Shown here in pieces: positions 61,501-64,000 of a DNA stretch of 64,000 bases; the stretch's first letter is position 1; each line of letters opens with the position of its first letter. The notes under the pieces are model-generated. The model was not told the DNA's origin and made no database searches. It saw only the letters and a program-made list of their open reading frames with translations. The position numbers were made by a program, and so were the translations under genes. Source of the stretch: Acholeplasmatales bacterium (GTDB taxonomy: Bacteria > Bacillota_I > Bacilli_A > Acholeplasmatales > Anaeroplasmataceae); assembly GCA_017454375.1 (NCBI GenBank), contig JAFTDB010000005.1, forward strand, positions 1-64,000, given 5' to 3'.

Positions 61501-64000
61501 ATTATGATAAATGTGCTACATGTAAACTAAATGGTGCACAAGTTGATTCAAATATCACATCAATTGATACAATTGGTAAATACACATTAAAGATTACAGG
61601 TACTAATGATTATGTCTCTACATATTCATTTAAGGTATTACCTACCTTATCATTTGTATCAAATGAATCAGTAAGTGGTACACCACTTACATCTTATAAA
61701 CAAGAAGTAACCCCAACACTTGATAATTCTAAGGGCTTAAAATATCAAAGTGTTACTCTAAATGGCAATGCATATAATTTTGAAACTTTAGATACAGTTA
61801 ACACTTATAAGCTTATCTTAGAGGGTGTATGTGAATATAAAAAAGAATATACATTTAGTATTAAAGAATCTTTATTATATTCATTTGATAATAATACTTA
61901 TACTAATGTATTAAACCGAGTAGAGCCAAAAGATAATAATGTTGGTAAAAAGGTATATATTAAAAAAGAATTTAGTAATATTAATTATTTAAATTCTAAA
62001 TTAAATGGTGTATCAGTATCTGATAATGAACTATCTGATTTTGTTATCGTAGATACACTAGGTGACAATAAATTAGTAATTAATGATGTTACATATGAAA
62101 TTAAATTAAGAGAAATAAACACTAACCTATATTTAACTGAAGCTGATGCTACAACAAATAAGGTAGATCAAATAGAAGAAATCATCTTTAGTGATGAACT
62201 TGTTAAAGATATAAAATTAGATAATGTATCATATGATAATTCTACAATCTCTTCATTTGGTCTTCATAAGGTATTAATTAGTGGTGTTAATTATACTAAT
62301 ACATATTATTTCTATATTAATCTAGATACTAATATCATTAATGATAATGATTATTATACAAACGTAGATATCGTATCAAACGCTAAAGAGGTAGTAGTTT
62401 TAGCTAATACTACTAAGATTAATGGTGTTTTAGACACAGTTGGTACTTATAAAGTTACATTTAATGGTCTATACAACTATAAAGAGACATACACAATTAA
62501 TTTAAAATCTAAATTAATCTGTAATAATGAATTATTAACAACACTTAATACAGCTAATTTAATTAATATTGAATATGAAGCTAATACTAACCATTATAAA
62601 AATATTACTCTTAATGGTAATAATTATTCATTAGAAACAATTAATACCATCGGTAACAATAAATTAGTATTATTTGATATAAATAATAATGAAACTAAAT
62701 ATACTCTAACTATTAATTCAAATAATTATATTAATAGCACTGTATATGAAAATAAAGAAACCGCTCAAAACAATGAAGTAAATAATTTCGTATTAAATGT
62801 TAATACAGATTATTTAGGATCTGTAAAATTAGATAATAAGAATGCTCAACTTACACTTGCTAATAACCAATATGGTCTTCATATGATTAGTATAGTAGGT
62901 GTAAATGGATATCAAGCTGATTATTATTTTGATATTAAGCTTGAATCTAATTTAGAAGCTACTACATATGAATTAGAAAAAGTTATTGAAATGAATGCAT
63001 ATTTTGAGGTGGATTCAAATGTTTTATCAAAGGTTACTGAGGTAGGTAACCATAAGGCAGTAATCTCAAAATACAATATCGATTCATTTGAATATGAAGA
63101 AGTAGAATTTGTAATAACTGAGAAGGTATCTGGCTTTGAGCTAGTAAATAATAGTGTAGTTACACCAGTTATTGAAGGTAATGTATCAGGTGTTATGCTT
63201 TCTAATGTTACAAACTACCAAGCTGGTGATAAGGTTACTAAGGCTGGTAAATATACTCTTAAAGTAACTGGTAGTAATGGATATACAAATAGCTATGATT
63301 TTGAAATTAAACCAGTAATTTCATTTGAAAATTATGATTTTAATTCATTAGTTAATACTAAAGAAGTAAATATTATAAGTAATGATTCTGAATTATCATT
63401 TGAGGTTTATGTAAATGATGTCTTATTTGACACAAATAAATCAATTGATACAATTGGTAATAATAAGGTAGAAATTAAAGGATTTGATTATTCAAATAGC
63501 TATATAATTACTTTAAATGAAGTAACTAATATAACTTCATCTTCATATAAGGCTAGTGATTCATTCATACCATTAGTTACTAACCTACATACTAAATCTG
63601 TATTAGTTGATGGAAATGAATATGATTTATTACCAATAACTTTCTTTGGTAATCATGTATGTAAGGTAGTAGGTGTTAATGGATATGAAGTATCTTATAC
63701 ATTTGATATAGAATTAGATACTAATTTAATGAATGATTCAGAATACTTAAAGAATATCAATGTAGTAGCTAACGCTGATATCTATATTAATAATATAAAG
63801 ACTAATAAATCATCATTTGTAGGCTATAATGAGGTTACATTCAAAGGCTTAAATAAGGAAGCTACTTATAATGTATTAATTAAAGAATTAGTTGAAGGCT
63901 TTAATAATGATAAGTACTTAGCTAACGCCTTAATTAATATTTCTAATATCTCTTCAATTACTCTTGATGGAAAAATTAAAGAATCAGTAGATGGTAATGT
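58566..64000 (+). CDS. giant secreted repeat protein, partial (runs off the window)
   Basis: Open for at least 1811 codons with no stop by the window end. A signal peptide (residues 1-31, hydrophobic IIFLICFAVIGFGLAISNN, cleavage after YA) starts it. The rest is built from about 24 divergent units of 60-85 residues. Each has a core like I-x-x-I-G-N-x-K-L-x-I-x-G-x-N-x-Y-x-x-x-Y-x-F-x-I; examples are ITSIGNHKLYLYGTNNY near 61120, VTKAGKYTLKVTGSNGY near 63235 and SIDTIGNNKVEIKGFDY near 63445. The units look like small beta-sandwich (Ig-like) domains. Cys is nearly absent. It is probably an adhesin or stalk; the anchor would lie beyond the window. GAGGAG precedes ATG 58566 closely. Confidence 0.85.
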   Translation, partial: MRGKLRKSIIFLICFAVIGFGLAISNNIYAEETSQVANNETSKLLVNESTTITVATATEVYVNDELLEGDKILTETGKYDVKYVNINQVISKDENGDDILDENDNPVFEDVITESTKTYYIVNLSFEEDEVYANELELNLEEVSGVTYLLNGEEVSGDVFATTEGVNTLTIKTALEEKSYSFEIFKLTNKKELNGKRFTTIPTVEYTLGTSALVYVNDKLYDGSITKIGNYHFEAKNTKGVVIDELEFTVAATVRINGIEYKDIEYTELEIKTLGYSINNSGVSLKSNTNNYAKIEYNLECSKATLSNNDIYSGYTTYNPGLNTLVLNGEGSYFLTITFKNNPTTNIISNHKYNSEVLPIISGGKMIINGYEFSQGSTIKTSGLYEMVIKGLETESVATYKFEVAEEEMNITSSSFDRAVIPAKTNNYMTINGTKYNSGDVISEAGEYKFGIYYPTYNASDNVEGAKELLDSFIKSKYVAYKEYTFKINKGINIENNKEYYDSKQILFSGVDEIELTFEGVTTTITESGYLANKIGDYKVVFDGTTYNFSITPSLLVFENQVYFNNVVVLNDYDFVNGVNFTLECENGTTESNKSEYTNSAILKKSLGVGSYKLTITTLFGYKKEVSFIVISSNVVNRGAAYNNGKSFSFNMYGVKAYLNAPETSTRNRSTALYQNEKIKSVGKHYFIFEFNGISTTDDDTAVFFYIRPIVTKDGEATTETTLKGDFEAELTFKDGNGEDIENDIYKPLYLDANSRASQMEKDNSIYTFDEIGNHYIDIKLDGYSYRINLTINSYFYTDEIKDENKVESASAETYLNTPNVYESEVTFVNVLNDNLAGYKLDDKDEVNGIKITSIGNHKLYLYGTNNYKKVLVFVVKERVELSTKEELLPQASYDTYTYNTSILIKIFGNGEFLLDTNTYESESLIDKVGNHLLVIKGANGYTKNYRFRITESLKVNYKGVKSNELLTSYDEAFDFGINYDKCATCKLNGAQVDSNITSIDTIGKYTLKITGTNDYVSTYSFKVLPTLSFVSNESVSGTPLTSYKQEVTPTLDNSKGLKYQSVTLNGNAYNFETLDTVNTYKLILEGVCEYKKEYTFSIKESLLYSFDNNTYTNVLNRVEPKDNNVGKKVYIKKEFSNINYLNSKLNGVSVSDNELSDFVIVDTLGDNKLVINDVTYEIKLREINTNLYLTEADATTNKVDQIEEIIFSDELVKDIKLDNVSYDNSTISSFGLHKVLISGVNYTNTYYFYINLDTNIINDNDYYTNVDIVSNAKEVVVLANTTKINGVLDTVGTYKVTFNGLYNYKETYTINLKSKLICNNELLTTLNTANLINIEYEANTNHYKNITLNGNNYSLETINTIGNNKLVLFDINNNETKYTLTINSNNYINSTVYENKETAQNNEVNNFVLNVNTDYLGSVKLDNKNAQLTLANNQYGLHMISIVGVNGYQADYYFDIKLESNLEATTYELEKVIEMNAYFEVDSNVLSKVTEVGNHKAVISKYNIDSFEYEEVEFVITEKVSGFELVNNSVVTPVIEGNVSGVMLSNVTNYQAGDKVTKAGKYTLKVTGSNGYTNSYDFEIKPVISFENYDFNSLVNTKEVNIISNDSELSFEVYVNDVLFDTNKSIDTIGNNKVEIKGFDYSNSYIITLNEVTNITSSSYKASDSFIPLVTNLHTKSVLVDGNEYDLLPITFFGNHVCKVVGVNGYEVSYTFDIELDTNLMNDSEYLKNINVVANADIYINNIKTNKSSFVGYNEVTFKGLNKEATYNVLIKELVEGFNNDKYLANALINISNISSITLDGKIKESVDGN

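Noticed and set aside
58566-64000. Periodic similarity in the last 5 kb, considered as a tandem DNA repeat or CRISPR
   Set aside because: Similarity is at protein level with variable spacing and a continuous open frame.
1-64000. tRNA or rRNA genes in the intergenic gaps
   Set aside because: No gap has a GG(T/A)TC(G/A)A-type T-loop with matching acceptor stem and CCA; the gaps are short and AT-rich.

Overview
This is a low-GC, densely packed chromosomal window whose gene content points to the Bacillota (Firmicutes), most likely a host-associated member of the Bacilli/Erysipelotrichia side near the Mollicutes. Evidence: ftsY-ylxM-ffh order, RbgA, PhoH, YitT, RecX, PadR-HAAS-DUF4097, lipoproteins with a single-membrane export system, strong AGGAGG ribosome binding sites and TTGACA/TATAAT promoters. 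A class-2 release factor (prfB) is present and several genes end in TGA, so UGA is a stop codon, unlike in mycoplasmas. The exact lineage is an inference. I see no tRNA, rRNA, CRISPR array, prophage or IS element.

Layout. 1-9.1 kb: a membrane-anchored C39-like peptidase, decayed genes including a frameshifted acetyltransferase, then a signalling operon: hybrid histidine kinase, solute-binding lipoprotein, REC-GGDEF(degenerate)-EAL protein, HPt protein and a glycerophosphodiesterase, followed by a DUF1848 protein. 9.1-14.1 kb: envelope genes (PadR, HAAS, DUF4097, DUF2804, a C39-like protein lacking its catalytic residues, LURP-one family, a membrane protein). 14.2-19.4 kb: rluA-type synthase, phoH, a protein with a uL15-like tail, prfB, yitT, recX. 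19.4-24 kb: glycogen branching enzyme and phosphorylase. 24-35 kb: membrane MutS-like ATPase, a convergent HAD gene, then a long operon with an FtsK-type translocase lacking its own membrane domain, signal peptidase, small enzymes, rbgA and rnhB. 35-45.5 kb: topA, a two-gene cassette between 42-bp direct repeats, ftsY-ylxM-ffh, a U32 peptidase pair, a YgjP-like metalloprotein and greA. 45.5-52.5 kb: a DegV protein and a shikimate/tyrosine operon. 52.5-58.3 kb: esterase, rpsD with a structured leader, free-methionine sulfoxide reductase and a metal-regulated feoA-feoB operon. 58.6 kb to the end: the 5' part of a giant repetitive secreted protein that runs off the window.

The best candidate for an under-described system is the 1.5-8 kb operon. 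It encodes every step of a four-step phosphorelay (kinase His, receiver Asp, HPt His, second receiver Asp), with a sugar-binding-type lipoprotein as likely co-sensor and a c-di-GMP phosphodiesterase as output. Other notable points are the direct-repeat-bounded peptidase/lipoprotein cassette, the probable split FtsK, the uL15-like protein beside phoH, the lysine-rich tail on branching enzyme, the frameshifted acetyltransferase and the giant repeat protein.
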